A stretch of 56,886 nucleotides of DNA from Acidobacteriota bacterium (lineage in GTDB: Bacteria; Acidobacteriota; Vicinamibacteria; Vicinamibacterales; UBA2999): NCBI GenBank assembly GCA_947465645.1, contig CANIBQ010000026.1, forward strand, positions 1 through 56,886, in the 5' to 3' direction. The translations under genes were made by a program, and so were the position numbers. Positions within the stretch are counted from its first letter, which is position 1. Each line of letters starts with the position of its first letter. Positions 12,629 to 21,270 of this stretch are shown one piece after another. The notes below the pieces were generated by a model. The model was not told where the DNA came from. It did no database searches and was given only the letters and a program-made list of their open reading frames with translations.

Positions 12629-13951
12629 ATGGACAATGCTCAGCTCGTTCGCCGGCTCGGCCTCTGGAGCTCGATGGGGATCGTCATCGGCGTCACCATC
12701 GGCTCGGGGATTTTCCGGACACCCGCGAGCATCGCCACGCGCGTACCGGACCCGATGCTGATGCTCGGTGTCTGGGTGGCAGGCGGCGTCATCTCGCTGT
12801 GCGGGGCGCTCTCGGTGGCCGAGCTTGCGGGTTCACTCCCGCACACGGGTGGCTGGTATGTCTACCTTCGCGAGAGCTGGGGACGACTCGCCGGCTTCCT
12901 CTTCGGGTGGGCCGAGCTGGTCCTGATCCGCGCGTCCGCCGCCGGGGCGATCGCCACGGTCTTCAGCGAGTACTTCCTGCGATCCCTCGGCTACGACCCC
13001 GCGGCGCACGAGTTCGCCACCGACTACCTCGCTGCGACCGCCATCATCGTGGCCGGCGTCGTGAACATCCGCGGCGTGCAACTTGGCGCGGCGGTCGCCG
13101 GCCTCTCAACGATCGCCAAGTTCGGCGCGCTGTCGATCCTCGTGCTCGCGTCGTTCCTGCTCGGACGCGGGACGGTGGAACACTTTACGGCACCAGGCGC
13201 GCCGGTCGAGGCGGGCCTGTTCGGCCTCGCGTTGATCTCGGTGCTCTGGGCCTACGACGGCTTCGCGGATCTGTCGTTCGCCGCCGGTGAAGTCAAGGCT
13301 CCCCAGCGCACCCTGCCCCGCGCCATCGTCACCGGCACGCTCGCGATCGTCGCGATCTATCTGGCGGCCAACGCGGCATATCTCTACGTGAATCCGATCG
13401 GGACCGTCGCGGCATCGCCGTTGATCGCCGCTGACACCGCGCGCGCGGTCTTCGGAGATGCGGGCGTGGCGCTGGTCTCGGTGGTGGTGGCGATTTCGAC
13501 CTTCGGCGCCCTGATCGCGATCATGCTGGCGGCGCCGCGCATCTTTTTCGCGATGGCGGATGACCGCCTGTTCTTCCCGATCGTCGCGCGGGTCCACCCC
13601 CGCTATCACACGCCCTACGTGGCGATTCTGCTGGCGACGACGCTCGGCGTCGCGTTCGTGCTCACGCGGACGTTCGAGCAGCTCGCTGACACCTTTGTGC
13701 TGTCGATCTGGCCGTTCTACGGCGTGGCGATCGCCGGCCTGTACCGTCTCCGCCGCACGAGACCCGACCTCCCCCGCCCCTACAAGGTGCCCGGGTATCC
13801 CGTCGTGCCAGCCGTATTCATCGCAGCGGTGGTGTATTTGATTGCGAATGCAGTGATCAGCGACCCCGTATGGACGGGCGTGACGTTCGCGATCGTGCTG
13901 TCAGGGGTGCCGGTGTATTACATCGCGTTTCGTGGTACGAAGACGGGTTAA
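12629..13951 (+). CDS. APC-family amino-acid permease
   Basis: A 440-residue inner-membrane transporter with about 12 hydrophobic helices. The first helix carries the APC signature IGSGIF (GVTIGSGIFRTP), and GGWYVYLRE follows in the third helix region. I place the start at the ATG at 12629 (MDNAQLVRRLG), the usual family N-terminus; an ATG ten codons earlier at 12599 is possible. The stop codon (13949-13951) lies within a near-perfect 34-bp palindrome. The substrate cannot be read from sequence. It is divergent from the SRPBCC gene, so the 116 bp at 12513-12628 should hold promoters for both. Confidence 0.9.
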   Translation: MDNAQLVRRLGLWSSMGIVIGVTIGSGIFRTPASIATRVPDPMLMLGVWVAGGVISLCGALSVAELAGSLPHTGGWYVYLRESWGRLAGFLFGWAELVLIRASAAGAIATVFSEYFLRSLGYDPAAHEFATDYLAATAIIVAGVVNIRGVQLGAAVAGLSTIAKFGALSILVLASFLLGRGTVEHFTAPGAPVEAGLFGLALISVLWAYDGFADLSFAAGEVKAPQRTLPRAIVTGTLAIVAIYLAANAAYLYVNPIGTVAASPLIAADTARAVFGDAGVALVSVVVAISTFGALIAIMLAAPRIFFAMADDRLFFPIVARVHPRYHTPYVAILLATTLGVAFVLTRTFEQLADTFVLSIWPFYGVAIAGLYRLRRTRPDLPRPYKVPGYPVVPAVFIAAVVYLIANAVISDPVWTGVTFAIVLSGVPVYYIAFRGTKTG

Positions 13952-13967
13952 AACCCGTCTTCGTACC
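13934..13967. terminator. Long palindrome between convergent genes, probable bidirectional terminator
   Basis: GGTACGAAGACGGGTT and AACCCGTCTTCGTACC form 16-bp perfect arms around a two-base centre. The palindrome fills the whole gap between the permease stop (13951) and the SDR stop (13968). It would fold in either transcript. It may also be a member of a repeat family. Confidence 0.75.
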
Positions 13968-14744
13968 TCAAAAAGATCGACTCTGGCAGCCATCCACCAC
14001 CACTGACGTCCCGCTGATCCAGCTCGCTCTCGGCGACGACAGGAACGCCACGACGTCCCCGATTTCCTTCGGGGTGCCGAACCGGCCGAACGGGATCTCC
14101 CGCTTCACGAAGTCGGCGATGCCTTGCGGGTCTGACTGCTGGCGCTTCCACCACGACCCGCCCTCGAACAGGATCGAGCCCGGGGAGACGCTGTTGACGC
14201 GGATGTTGGACGGCGCCAGTTGCTGGGCGAGCGATTTCGCCAGGCTGATTTCCGCGGCCTTGACGACGTTGTAGGTCATGCGGCCGCCCGCCTCGCGTCC
14301 GAAGATCGACGCCACGATCACCACCGACCCACCCCCGCGGCGCTGCATGTGCGGCACCGCCAGGCGCGTCATCCGCACGGCCGGCATCAACGTCTGGTCG
14401 ATGGCTTCCGCCCACTCCTCGTCGCTGGTATCCAGCAGCCCGCCGCCGCGGCCGAGGCCCACGTTGTTGACCAGGATGTCGATGCCGCCAAACGCGTTGA
14501 CCGCACCGTCGATCACCGACTGGATGCCGGCGGGATTGCTGATGTCGGCGGCCACGCTCGTGACCCGATCGGCTGATCCCGCCAGCCGCGCGACGGCACC
14601 GCGCGCCTCGCTCAGCGTCGATTCAGTGCGCGCGCACAGGCATACGCGGCATCCTTCCTCCGCCAGCGCCACAGCGCTCGCGAGGCCGAGGCCCCGGCTC
14701 GACCCGGTGACGATCGCGACTTTGTCCTTCAGACCCAGATCCAT
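13968..14744 (-). CDS. SDR-family NAD(P)-dependent oxidoreductase
   Basis: A 258-residue classical short-chain dehydrogenase. The cofactor loop is TGSSRGLG at residues 13-20, the structural motif reads NNVG instead of the common NNAG, the active-site Ser is in IVASIFG, and the catalytic pair is in TYNVVK. The C-terminal PFGRFGTPKEIGDVVAFL and the GxxxxVDGG-like end (VVVDGCQS) fit the family. The ATG at 14744 (MDLGLKDKVAIVTG) is the normal start. Substrate is not predictable. Two long Trp/Lys-rich insertions are absent, so it is probably active. Confidence 0.9.
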   Translation of the reverse strand: MDLGLKDKVAIVTGSSRGLGLASAVALAEEGCRVCLCARTESTLSEARGAVARLAGSADRVTSVAADISNPAGIQSVIDGAVNAFGGIDILVNNVGLGRGGGLLDTSDEEWAEAIDQTLMPAVRMTRLAVPHMQRRGGGSVVIVASIFGREAGGRMTYNVVKAAEISLAKSLAQQLAPSNIRVNSVSPGSILFEGGSWWKRQQSDPQGIADFVKREIPFGRFGTPKEIGDVVAFLSSPRASWISGTSVVVDGCQSRSF

Positions 14745-14847
14745 TGGCACCCATGATAGCTGAGCCGTTTCGTTGGGCTTGTCCACCGGAGCTGCGAACG
14801 CAAGTTGGGCACCCCGCGTGCATTGTGGACGCGCGGAGGACACACGA

Positions 14848-15684
14848 ATGAAATGGCAGGGTCGCCCGGGCAGCTCAAATGTCTCAGATCGCCGCGGAAT
14901 GGGAATGGGATTGCCAATTGGCGGTGGAATCGGCGGCCTGGTGCTGCTGCTCATCTTTTCCGCGTTGACGGGCCAGAACCCCGTTGACCTCATCAACAGC
15001 ACGTCCTCCGAGGAAACCTCTGTTGGCACCTCCGGCGTGCCCGCGAACGACCCGCAGGCGGAATTCGTGTCAGTCGTCCTTGGCGACACCGAACAGACCT
15101 GGAACGAAATCTTCAAGCAGAAGGGCGCCAACTACGAGCCTCCGACGCTCGTCCTCTTCACCGACGCGACCCAGTCCGCGTGCGGCGTCGGGCAGTCGGC
15201 GATGGGACCCTTCTACTGCCCGGCCGACCGCAACGTCTACCTCGACATGTCGTTCTTCCGCGACCTCGACGCTCGGTTCGGCGCGCCTGGTGACTTCGCG
15301 CAGGCGTACGTCGTCGCGCACGAGGTCGGTCACCACATCCAAACTTTGACGGGCGTGTCCTCGCGCGTCAGTGAGGCACGTCAGCGCTCGAGCGAGCGCG
15401 ACGCCAACGCGATGTCGGTTCGGATGGAGCTGCAGGCCGACTGTTACGCCGGCGTCTGGGGCCACTATGCGGGACGCAAAGGCCTGCTCGAGGCCGGAGA
15501 CGCGGAAGAGGGCCTGCGGGCCGCCGCGGCGATCGGCGACGACCGGCTCCAGCGCCAGGGACAGGGACGTGTCAGCCCCGAGTCCTTCACGCACGGCTCT
15601 TCAGAGGATCGCCAGCGCTGGCTGCGGCGCGGCATGGAGTCGGGAGACATGGAGGCCTGCAACACGTTCGCGAGCGGAACTTAA
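14848..15684 (+). CDS. YpfJ-type neutral zinc metallopeptidase
   Basis: A 278-residue membrane-anchored putative zinc peptidase. The start ATG at 14848 has GGAGGA seven bases upstream and gives MKWQGRPGSSNVSDRRG, the hallmark N-terminus of this family. One transmembrane helix follows (GGLVLLLIFSALTG, about residues 32-50). The zinc motif HEVGHH begins at His158, and ELQADCYAGVW supplies the downstream Glu/Asp ligand region. The C-terminus SFTHGSSEDRQRWLRRG is also characteristic. Biological role is not established for the family. It is divergent from the SDR gene. Confidence 0.92.
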   Translation: MKWQGRPGSSNVSDRRGMGMGLPIGGGIGGLVLLLIFSALTGQNPVDLINSTSSEETSVGTSGVPANDPQAEFVSVVLGDTEQTWNEIFKQKGANYEPPTLVLFTDATQSACGVGQSAMGPFYCPADRNVYLDMSFFRDLDARFGAPGDFAQAYVVAHEVGHHIQTLTGVSSRVSEARQRSSERDANAMSVRMELQADCYAGVWGHYAGRKGLLEAGDAEEGLRAAAAIGDDRLQRQGQGRVSPESFTHGSSEDRQRWLRRGMESGDMEACNTFASGT

Positions 15685-15689
15685 GCCTA

Positions 15690-15780
15690 GGTCAAAGGGA
15701 AAAGGTTAAAGGTAAAAGGTTAGGGGAAGGTCAAGGGTTAAAGGTACCTTTGACCTTTCCCCTTTCCCCTTTTACCTTTA
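15690..15780. repeat. Iterated-word inverted repeat (purine-rich/pyrimidine-rich arms)
   Basis: The left part (about 15691-15745) iterates words such as AAAGGTAAAAGG and GGTCAAGGGTTAAAGG. The right part (15746-15779) is their approximate reverse complement (ACCTTTGACC, CCCCTTTTACCTTT). The arms almost touch, so the segment could fold into one imperfect hairpin. It fills the gap between the YpfJ gene and pntAA. Confidence 0.75.
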
Positions 15781-15783
15781 CAT

Positions 15784-16926
15784 ATGCAAATCGGCGTGCC
15801 CGCCGAAGTCCGGCCTGGCGAGACGCGCGTCGCCGCCACGCCGGAAACGGTGAAGAAGCTTGCCCAGCACGGGCAGCATACGGTTATCGTCCAGTCCGGC
15901 GCCGGTGCCGGGGCCAGCATCTCTGACAGCGACTATCAGGCCGCCGGCGCTTCGATCGCCCGCGACGCGGCGGAGGTCTACGCCCAGGCCGCCATCGTGC
16001 TCAAAGTCCGCGCTCCCGAGCCGGTTGAGCTCGCCTTGCTGCGGCGGGGTTCGATCCTCGTAGGCCTCCTCAATCCGCACGACACGGCGGCCATCGACGC
16101 GCTGGCCGTGACCGGCGTGACTGCCTTCGCGATGGAGGCGGTCCCCCGCATCACGCGCGCGCAGACGATGGACGTGCTGTCGTCGCAGGCAAACATCGCC
16201 GGATACAAGGCGGTGCTGCTGGCGGCGAACGAGTACGGCCGATTCATGCCGATGCTGATGACCGCAGCGGGTACCGTCAAGGCCGCCCGCGTCCTGGTGC
16301 TCGGTGCCGGCGTCGCCGGCCTGCAGGCGATCGCGACCGCCAAGCGGCTTGGCGCTGTCGTCGAAGCGTTCGACGTACGCCCGGCCGTGAAGGAGCAGGT
16401 CGAATCGCTTGGCGCCAAGTTCGTCGAGGTCCCGGTCACTGAGGACGAGAAGCGGCAGGCAGAGACGGCGGGCGGCTACGCGCGGCAGATGAGCGACGAG
16501 TACCGGCAGCGGCAATCGGCGCTGATCGACGAGCGCGCCCGCGCCGCCGACATCATCATCACCACCGCCCTCATCCCGGGCCGTCCCGCGCCCGTCCTGG
16601 TCACCGAAGAGACCGTCAAGGGGATGAAACAGGGCTCGGTCATCGTCGACCTGGCGGTCGAACAGGGCGGCAACTGTCCGCTCAGCGAGCGCGACTGCGT
16701 CGTCGTCAAGCACGGGGTGCGGCTGGTCGGGCATTCGAACCTCCCGGCGATGCTCGCCGCCGATTCCAGCGCGCTCTACGCGCGCAACCTGCTGAACTTC
16801 GTCAATCTGCTCGTCGACCCCAAGACCGGCGCGCTCGCGCTCAACCGGGAAGACGAGATCATCGCCGGCGCCCTGGTCTGCATCGACGGGGCCCCCGCGC
16901 GGAAAGCGGAGGCGACCGTCGCATGA
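15784..16926 (+). CDS. pntAA: NAD(P) transhydrogenase subunit alpha, part 1 (NAD-binding)
   Basis: A 380-residue soluble subunit that binds NAD(H) for the membrane proton-pumping NAD(P) transhydrogenase. It begins [20 protein letters not shown], typical of the alanine dehydrogenase/PNT N-terminal domain. The Rossmann fingerprint [20 protein letters not shown] and the mobile-loop region with [10 protein letters not shown] are clear. It ends near residue 380, so this is the split three-subunit form. No Shine-Dalgarno is seen: the leader is the pyrimidine-rich repeat arm. It overlaps pntAB by 4 bp (ATGA). Confidence 0.95.
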   Translation: MQIGVPAEVRPGETRVAATPETVKKLAQHGQHTVIVQSGAGAGASISDSDYQAAGASIARDAAEVYAQAAIVLKVRAPEPVELALLRRGSILVGLLNPHDTAAIDALAVTGVTAFAMEAVPRITRAQTMDVLSSQANIAGYKAVLLAANEYGRFMPMLMTAAGTVKAARVLVLGAGVAGLQAIATAKRLGAVVEAFDVRPAVKEQVESLGAKFVEVPVTEDEKRQAETAGGYARQMSDEYRQRQSALIDERARAADIIITTALIPGRPAPVLVTEETVKGMKQGSVIVDLAVEQGGNCPLSERDCVVVKHGVRLVGHSNLPAMLAADSSALYARNLLNFVNLLVDPKTGALALNREDEIIAGALVCIDGAPARKAEATVA

Positions 16927-17228
16927 CCGGAACCGTCGACCACAACGTCGTCAACCTGACGGTGTTCGTGCTGGCCATCTTCGTCGGCTACCACGTGGTG
17001 TGGCACGTGACGCCGGCGCTGCACACGCCGCTGATGAGCGTCACCAACGCCATCAGCTCGGTGATCATCGTCGGCGCCATCCTCGCGGCGGGATCCGGCT
17101 CGGGCGATCTCAGTTCCGTCCTCGGCGCCGTCGCCGTCGGCCTGGTCGCCGTGAACACCTTTGGCGGCTTCCTCGTGAGCCAGCGCATGCTCGAGATGTT
17201 CAAGAAGAAGGAGCCGCGGAAGCGTTGA
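16923..17228 (+). CDS. pntAB: NAD(P) transhydrogenase subunit alpha, part 2 (membrane)
   Basis: A 101-residue membrane subunit with three hydrophobic helices ([56 protein letters not shown]). The motif [13 protein letters not shown] is diagnostic for this subunit. The C-terminus is basic ([10 protein letters not shown]). It overlaps pntAA by ATGA and pntB by TTGA, so all three cistrons appear translationally coupled. Confidence 0.95.
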   Translation: MTGTVDHNVVNLTVFVLAIFVGYHVVWHVTPALHTPLMSVTNAISSVIIVGAILAAGSGSGDLSSVLGAVAVGLVAVNTFGGFLVSQRMLEMFKKKEPRKR

Positions 17229-18628
17229 CGGCAAACCACGTTGCGCTCGCCTATCTCGTCGCCAGCGTCCTCTTCATCCTCTCGCTGAAAGGCCTTTCGA
17301 ACCCGGTCACGGCCCGCCGCGGCAACATGTTCGGGATGATCGGCATGGCGATCGCCGTGATCGTGACCCTCGCCGTGTCGCCCCGGATCGAGATCGCCCT
17401 GATCGCCATCGGCATCGGGGGCGGCCTCGGATGGCTGATCGCCAAGCGCGTCGAGATGACGCAGATGCCCGAGCTGGTGGCCGCGATGCACTCGCTGGTG
17501 GGCATGGCCGCGGTGCTGATTGCCATCGCGGTCGTCCGCGACCCGATCGCCTTCAACGTCGAGTACCCCATCCCGACCGGAAACCGCATCGAGCTGTTCA
17601 TCGGCACCTTCGTCGGCGCGATCACCTTCTCGGGGTCGGTGATCGCGTTCGGCAAGCTCGCCGGCCTCGGAAAATACAGCCGCCTCTTTTCCAGCGCCCC
17701 GGTCATTTTCAAGGGCCAGCACCTGCTCAACCTCCTGCTGGCGGTGGCGATGGTCTACTTCGGATTCCGGTTCCTGGATGCGGCCCTGACGATGGACCAG
17801 TGGGTGCCCTTTGGCGCGATGACCGCGATCGCCTTCGTGCTGGGGGTCCTGATGATCATCCCGATCGGCGGCGCCGACATGCCGGTCGTGATCTCGATGC
17901 TCAACAGCTATTCCGGGTGGGCGGCCGCGGGGATCGGGTTTTCCCTGAACAACTCGATGCTGATCATCGCGGGGTCGCTGGTCGGCTCGTCGGGCGCCAT
18001 CCTGTCGTACATCATGTGCCGCGCGATGAACCGGTCGTTCATCAGCGTCATCCTCGGCGGCTTCGGCGCCACCGAAGGATCGGTGGCGGGAACGACCGAA
18101 GGGCGCACCACCAAGTCGGGCTCGGCGGAGGACGTGGCGTTTCTTCTGAGCAGCGCCGAGAACGTCATCATCGTGCCCGGCTACGGCCTTGCCGTGGCGC
18201 GCGCCCAGCACGCGGTGAACGAAATGGCGCACAAGCTGAGCGCCAAGGGTGTGAACGTCCGCTACGCGATTCATCCGGTCGCGGGACGAATGCCGGGGCA
18301 CATGAACGTGCTGCTTGCCGAGGCGGAGGTTCCCTACGAACAGGTGTTCGAAATGGACGACATCAACGGCGACTTCGGCAGCACCGACGTGGCGTTCGTC
18401 CTGGGTGCCAACGACGTGGTCAACCCGCTCGCAGAGGTGCCCGGAAGCCCGATCTACGGCATGCCGATCCTCGAGGCCCACAAGGCGCGGACGGTGCTGG
18501 TCAACAAGCGGTCGATGGCCGCGGGCTACGCCGGCGTCGACAACCCGCTCTTCTACATGGACCGGACGATGATGGTGTTCGGGGACGCCAAGAAGGTCGT
18601 CGAAGACATTATCAAGGCCCTCGACTAG
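17225..18628 (+). CDS. pntB: NAD(P) transhydrogenase subunit beta
   Basis: A 467-residue subunit with an N-terminal membrane domain and a C-terminal NADP-binding domain (dIII). The TTG at 17225 is chosen because it overlaps the pntAB stop and yields [24 protein letters not shown], the standard start; frames opening earlier run antiparallel to pntAB coding logic. [24 protein letters not shown] is the conserved membrane motif. [31 protein letters not shown] and GANDVVNP form the NADP site. A REP palindrome begins 10 bp after the stop. Confidence 0.95.
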   Translation: MTANHVALAYLVASVLFILSLKGLSNPVTARRGNMFGMIGMAIAVIVTLAVSPRIEIALIAIGIGGGLGWLIAKRVEMTQMPELVAAMHSLVGMAAVLIAIAVVRDPIAFNVEYPIPTGNRIELFIGTFVGAITFSGSVIAFGKLAGLGKYSRLFSSAPVIFKGQHLLNLLLAVAMVYFGFRFLDAALTMDQWVPFGAMTAIAFVLGVLMIIPIGGADMPVVISMLNSYSGWAAAGIGFSLNNSMLIIAGSLVGSSGAILSYIMCRAMNRSFISVILGGFGATEGSVAGTTEGRTTKSGSAEDVAFLLSSAENVIIVPGYGLAVARAQHAVNEMAHKLSAKGVNVRYAIHPVAGRMPGHMNVLLAEAEVPYEQVFEMDDINGDFGSTDVAFVLGANDVVNPLAEVPGSPIYGMPILEAHKARTVLVNKRSMAAGYAGVDNPLFYMDRTMMVFGDAKKVVEDIIKALD

Positions 18629-18638
18629 GGTACGTAGT

Positions 18639-18656
18639 GTCCGGCTTCAGCCGGAC
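18639..18656. repeat. REP-like palindrome after pntB
   Basis: GTCCGGCTTCAGCCGGAC preceded by TACGTAGT, forward orientation. It sits between pntB and the VOC gene and could end the pnt transcript. Confidence 0.85.
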
Positions 18657-18670
18657 CAGAAAGGCTGAGA

Positions 18671-19113
18671 ATGTCTGTCAAGCCGGTTCCCGAAGGCTAT
18701 GCGACGGTGACGCCGTACCTGACGGTCAGCGACGCGAACGGCCTGCTCGATTTCATCATCCGCGCGTTCGCCGCCAGGGAGCAACACGTGATGCGCGGGG
18801 CCGACGGCAGCGTCCGGCATGCGGATCTCATGATCGGTGATCTCACGTCATGCTGGGGCAGGCCAACGTCGAGTGGGCGCCCATGCCGTCGCAGCTCTAC
18901 CTCTACGTGCCGGATTGCGACGCCGTGTATCGCCAGGCGCTAGCCGCGGGCGCGACCTCAGTGCAGGAGCCGAAGACGCAGTTCTACGGTGACCGTCACG
19001 GATGCGTGAAGGACCTCTGCGGAAACCTGTGGTGGATGTCGATGCACCTCGAGGACGTGTCGCCCGAGGAGATGGAGCGCCGAATGAAGGCGGCCAGGCC
19101 ACCCACCAGCTGA
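18671..19113 (+). pseudogene. VOC/glyoxalase-fold protein (PhnB-like), frameshifted
   Basis: Frame 1 (from 18671) reads MSVKPVPEGYATVTPYLTV, HVMRGADGSVRHADLMIGD, the N-terminal half of a PhnB/YdcJ-like VOC protein. Near 18843-18850 the homology moves to another frame reading MLGQANVEWAPMPSQLYLYV, DCDAVYRQALAAGATS and FYGDRHGCVKDLCGNLWW, ending in a stop at 19111-19113. One missing base around ACGTCATG (expected a codon such as GTC before ATG CTG) restores the full protein of about 147 residues. It may be a sequencing or assembly error or a recent inactivation. Intact relatives are small metal-binding or isomerase-like proteins of varied function. Confidence 0.75.
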
Positions 19114-19173
19114 AACGGTCCCGCGGCCGCTCAGCGGAAACGGCCGATTGTTGTTCGACGGGGTAAAGGCCAG

Positions 19174-19320
19174 TTTGCGACGCATCTGCTCGAGGACGGT
19201 CATGACATCCGAACCGTGCAAGAGTTGCTCGGGCATTCCGACGTCAGTTACGACGATGATGTATTTGCACGTGCTGAACCGTGGCGGGCTTGGCGTTCGG
19301 AGTCCATTCGACCGACTGTG
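19174..19320 (+). pseudogene. Integron integrase (IntI-like tyrosine recombinase), C-terminal fragment with frameshift
   Basis: The frame at 19174 reads [25 protein letters not shown], the catalytic box II of integron-type tyrosine recombinases (HxxR... LLGH). At about 19247 one extra base shifts the match to [21 protein letters not shown], which is the conserved IntI C-terminus with its active-site Tyr. Everything upstream of FATH, including the catalytic Arg, Lys and the integron-specific helix region, is missing. It lies on the same strand as the cassettes that follow, with its 3' end facing them, the arrangement known for inverted integrons. No functional recombinase can be made. Confidence 0.82.
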
Positions 19321-19756
19321 GACGGCGGAGCGCTGCGTGAGCCGCGGGTCGTTGCGGCCAACCGCATCGCGGGCACCGCACCTGTTCCGTGTTCAACTGA
19401 TTCCGGTCACGGCAATTGTTTGGTTCGGGCGCCAAACGGCCTTCCCGCGTTCCCTGCAGCCGGCGGCGGCGACCCCGGCGCTTGCGGCCAACTGCGGCGA
19501 GCCCACGCCCCCAGCGATTGCAGATAGGGTTCTCATTTTCAGGCACATCGACGCCACCCTCCAGGGGGGCGTTTCCAGCATGGCCGCACGGGCGACGCTG
19601 GATCGCTGTTGTGGGGCGCACACGCTCTGCCGATGATCAGGTTCACATCATGGGGTGTACCACGGGCCTTGATCTTCGAGCACGTTCGGGCAAGACTGCC
19701 CGCACGGTCGCCCGCGATGGCCGCGAGCAAGGCCTCGCGATCCACTCAGTAAGGAG
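19321..19756. other. Non-coding spacer between intI relic and first cassette (possible attI region)
   Basis: No supportable gene on either strand: the short open frames have no recognisable product. It contains CGGGCAAGACTGCCCG near 19693, a small inverted repeat. It ends at GTTAGAC (19756-19762), a perfect GTTRRRY core site, so the recombination point bordering cassette 1 is the G at 19756. In an inverted integron the attI site would lie here, but no attI consensus can be verified by eye. Confidence 0.5.
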
Positions 19757-19779
19757 TTAGACCGCAGAACAATAGACCG

Positions 19780-20682
19780 ATGATCAACCCAAAACGCTGG
19801 CCAGCCCCTATCCTCCTCGGTTTGGTCGCCGCGGGTGCTCCGGTCGAGGGGCAGGCTTTGAACGAAGCGTTTCTACGTAGTGCTGTCCTCGTCACTTTCG
19901 AGGTTGCGCCAGGCAAAGGGTCGGTCGGAACAGGATTCTTTCTGTTTCGGCCTGTGAACGGCGATCAAGGGCACGTCCTGCTTGTCACGAACAAACACGT
20001 TCTCCCTCCACCCGGCGCGCCGCGGAATATCCAGATTCGGGTCACTGTGGGCACTGGTGCCAATGCAACCGTCCGATCAATTGAGATTCCTCTCGTAGGC
20101 AAAGACGACAAATATCTCGACACGGTCCGATTGCACCCAAACCCCGGCTTTGACGTCGCAGCAGTTAATGTGACCGAAACAATCGTTAAACAGGGCATCC
20201 AGGCGACATGGTTGCCTTTGGACCTGCTCTCGACGCCCGAGAGATTGAAGAACGAGAACATAACCGTAGGCGACGAGATTTTTCTCTTGGGCTATCCGAA
20301 CGCCATCTTCGATGCCCGCAACGTCTCGCCAATTTTGCGCAGCGGCGTTATCGCGACGGTTCCGTCCGAGGGGTATGCATTCAATGACGCCCTCAGGAAA
20401 CAATTCGGGCTACCCGACCGTATCGATGGCTTCCTCGTCGATGCCAATGTGTTTCCTGGGTCGAGCGGAAGCGTCGTCATTTTAAAACAACAACCGACCA
20501 CGATTGGCGCAGACGGCGGAACGGTCGTGAGCGCCGCCAAGAAGATTCCCTACGTGCTCGGCATCGTGTCTGGTTCGATTCCCATCAATGACACCGCTTT
20601 AGGAAGCACTCAGCGCATGGGGCTAGGAGTCGTGTACTCTGCGGAAGCCATTCGCGAGGTTGTCAAGCTATTTTCGAAGTGA
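19780..20682 (+). CDS. Secreted trypsin-like serine protease (integron cassette 1)
   Basis: A 300-residue predicted exported protease of the trypsin/S1 fold. The N-terminus (PAPILLGLVAAGAPVEGQA) reads as a signal peptide. The triad is visible as His in VTNKHVL, Asp in GFDVAAV and Ser in FPGSSGSVV. The SG-S ending departs from the usual GNSGGP. The gene is AT-richer and uses codons rarer than its neighbours, suggesting transfer. It is bounded by GTTAGAC at 19756 and an attC at 20690-20757 whose first arm is the exact complement of that entry site. It starts 24 bp after the cassette boundary, a normal cassette layout. Confidence 0.82.
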   Translation: MINPKRWPAPILLGLVAAGAPVEGQALNEAFLRSAVLVTFEVAPGKGSVGTGFFLFRPVNGDQGHVLLVTNKHVLPPPGAPRNIQIRVTVGTGANATVRSIEIPLVGKDDKYLDTVRLHPNPGFDVAAVNVTETIVKQGIQATWLPLDLLSTPERLKNENITVGDEIFLLGYPNAIFDARNVSPILRSGVIATVPSEGYAFNDALRKQFGLPDRIDGFLVDANVFPGSSGSVVILKQQPTTIGADGGTVVSAAKKIPYVLGIVSGSIPINDTALGSTQRMGLGVVYSAEAIREVVKLFSK

Positions 20683-20689
20683 GCTTGCG

Positions 20690-20757
20690 GTCTAACAGGA
20701 ATGCAGCGGACAGCGCGAGAGACTGCGACGCGCTGTGGCTGATGCCTGCCGTTAGGC
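20690..20757 (+). other. attC recombination site (complete)
   Basis: R'' GTCTAAC (20690-20696) and R' GTTAGGC (20751-20757) match RYYYAAC and GTTRRRY. The inner arms contain ACAGCGCG and CGCGCTGT, a perfect 8-bp pairing, flanked by GCAGCGG and GCTGATGC with an unpaired base, as in attC hairpins. R'' is exactly complementary to GTTAGAC at 19756, so the cassette can be delimited as 19757-20751. Confidence 0.85.
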
Positions 20758-20799
20758 CGATCCTTGGAGACCGTAGGGCGGTTCTGATAGCGTGAGATC

Positions 20800-21036
20800 G
20801 TGAAAACGACGGCGTACTTCGAGGCGATTCGAACGCGCCCCGATCGAACCGTCATTCAGGATGTATGGATCGAGCGGACTTCACAGAATCCGCTACGCGA
20901 AGTCGTGCAAGCCGACGGCCGGATCAGACGATGGTCGGCCGTTCCTGAGGCGAATGACCGGTTCCTGCGTGTGGTCTTGCTGGCCGATGGTGAGACGGTC
21001 CACAACGCGTTCTTCGATCGAGGGTTCAAGCCATGA
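20800..21036 (+). CDS. Small protein upstream of DUF2283 (cassette 2, gene 1)
   Basis: A 78-residue protein starting at GTG 20800. It has a basic, RelE/DUF4258-like feel: EAIRTRPDR, then QADGRIRRW, then RYL-type RFLRVVLLADGETVHNAFFDRGFKP. I have no firm domain name for it. Genes of this type commonly sit directly before a DUF2283 gene, as here, where the two overlap by ATGA. That spacing, the small size and the cassette setting suggest a toxin-antitoxin-like pair, but this is inference. It starts 48 bp after the attC recombination point. Confidence 0.7.
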   Translation: MKTTAYFEAIRTRPDRTVIQDVWIERTSQNPLREVVQADGRIRRWSAVPEANDRFLRVVLLADGETVHNAFFDRGFKP

Positions 21037-21230
21037 AAATACGGTATTTCACGGACACGGACACGCTGTACATCGAGTTCCGAGATCACCCCGTCGCTGA
21101 AACGCGAGACCTCGACGAAAACACTCTCATGGACGTCGATACAGAAGGGAACATCTGCGCGATCACGGTCGAACATGCGTCGAAACGAGCCGGGATTCCG
21201 GAGTTCTCGTACGAAGAGGTCACGGCCTAA
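21033..21230 (+). CDS. DUF2283 domain protein (cassette 2, gene 2)
   Basis: A 65-residue protein matching the DUF2283 pattern: YFTDTDTLYIEFRD, then ETRDLDENTLMDVDTEGNICAITVEHAS. It is acidic, whereas its overlapping upstream partner is basic. The stop codon TAA at 21228-21230 lies within GCCTAAC, the first arm of the next attC, as is usual for cassette genes. A regulatory or antitoxin-like role is possible but not shown for the family. Confidence 0.82.
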   Translation: MKIRYFTDTDTLYIEFRDHPVAETRDLDENTLMDVDTEGNICAITVEHASKRAGIPEFSYEEVTA

Positions 21231-21262
21231 CAAGCCCCTGCAGCCGACCATTGGGTGGGCTT
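21225..21262 (+). other. attC site of cassette 2, degraded
   Basis: GCCTAAC (21225-21231) is complementary to TTAGGC at the start of cassette 2 (20752), as expected for a cassette's own attC. AAGCCC and GGGCTT then form a short stem, but no GTTRRRY follows where the second core should be. The site is probably inactive. Confidence 0.65.
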
Positions 21263-21270
21263 GAACCAAC

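Noticed and set aside
19539..19745. 68-codon open frame on the - strand (MDREALLAAIAGDRAG...)
   Set aside because: No recognisable family, no good ribosome-binding site, and it lies in the degenerate spacer by the integron relic.
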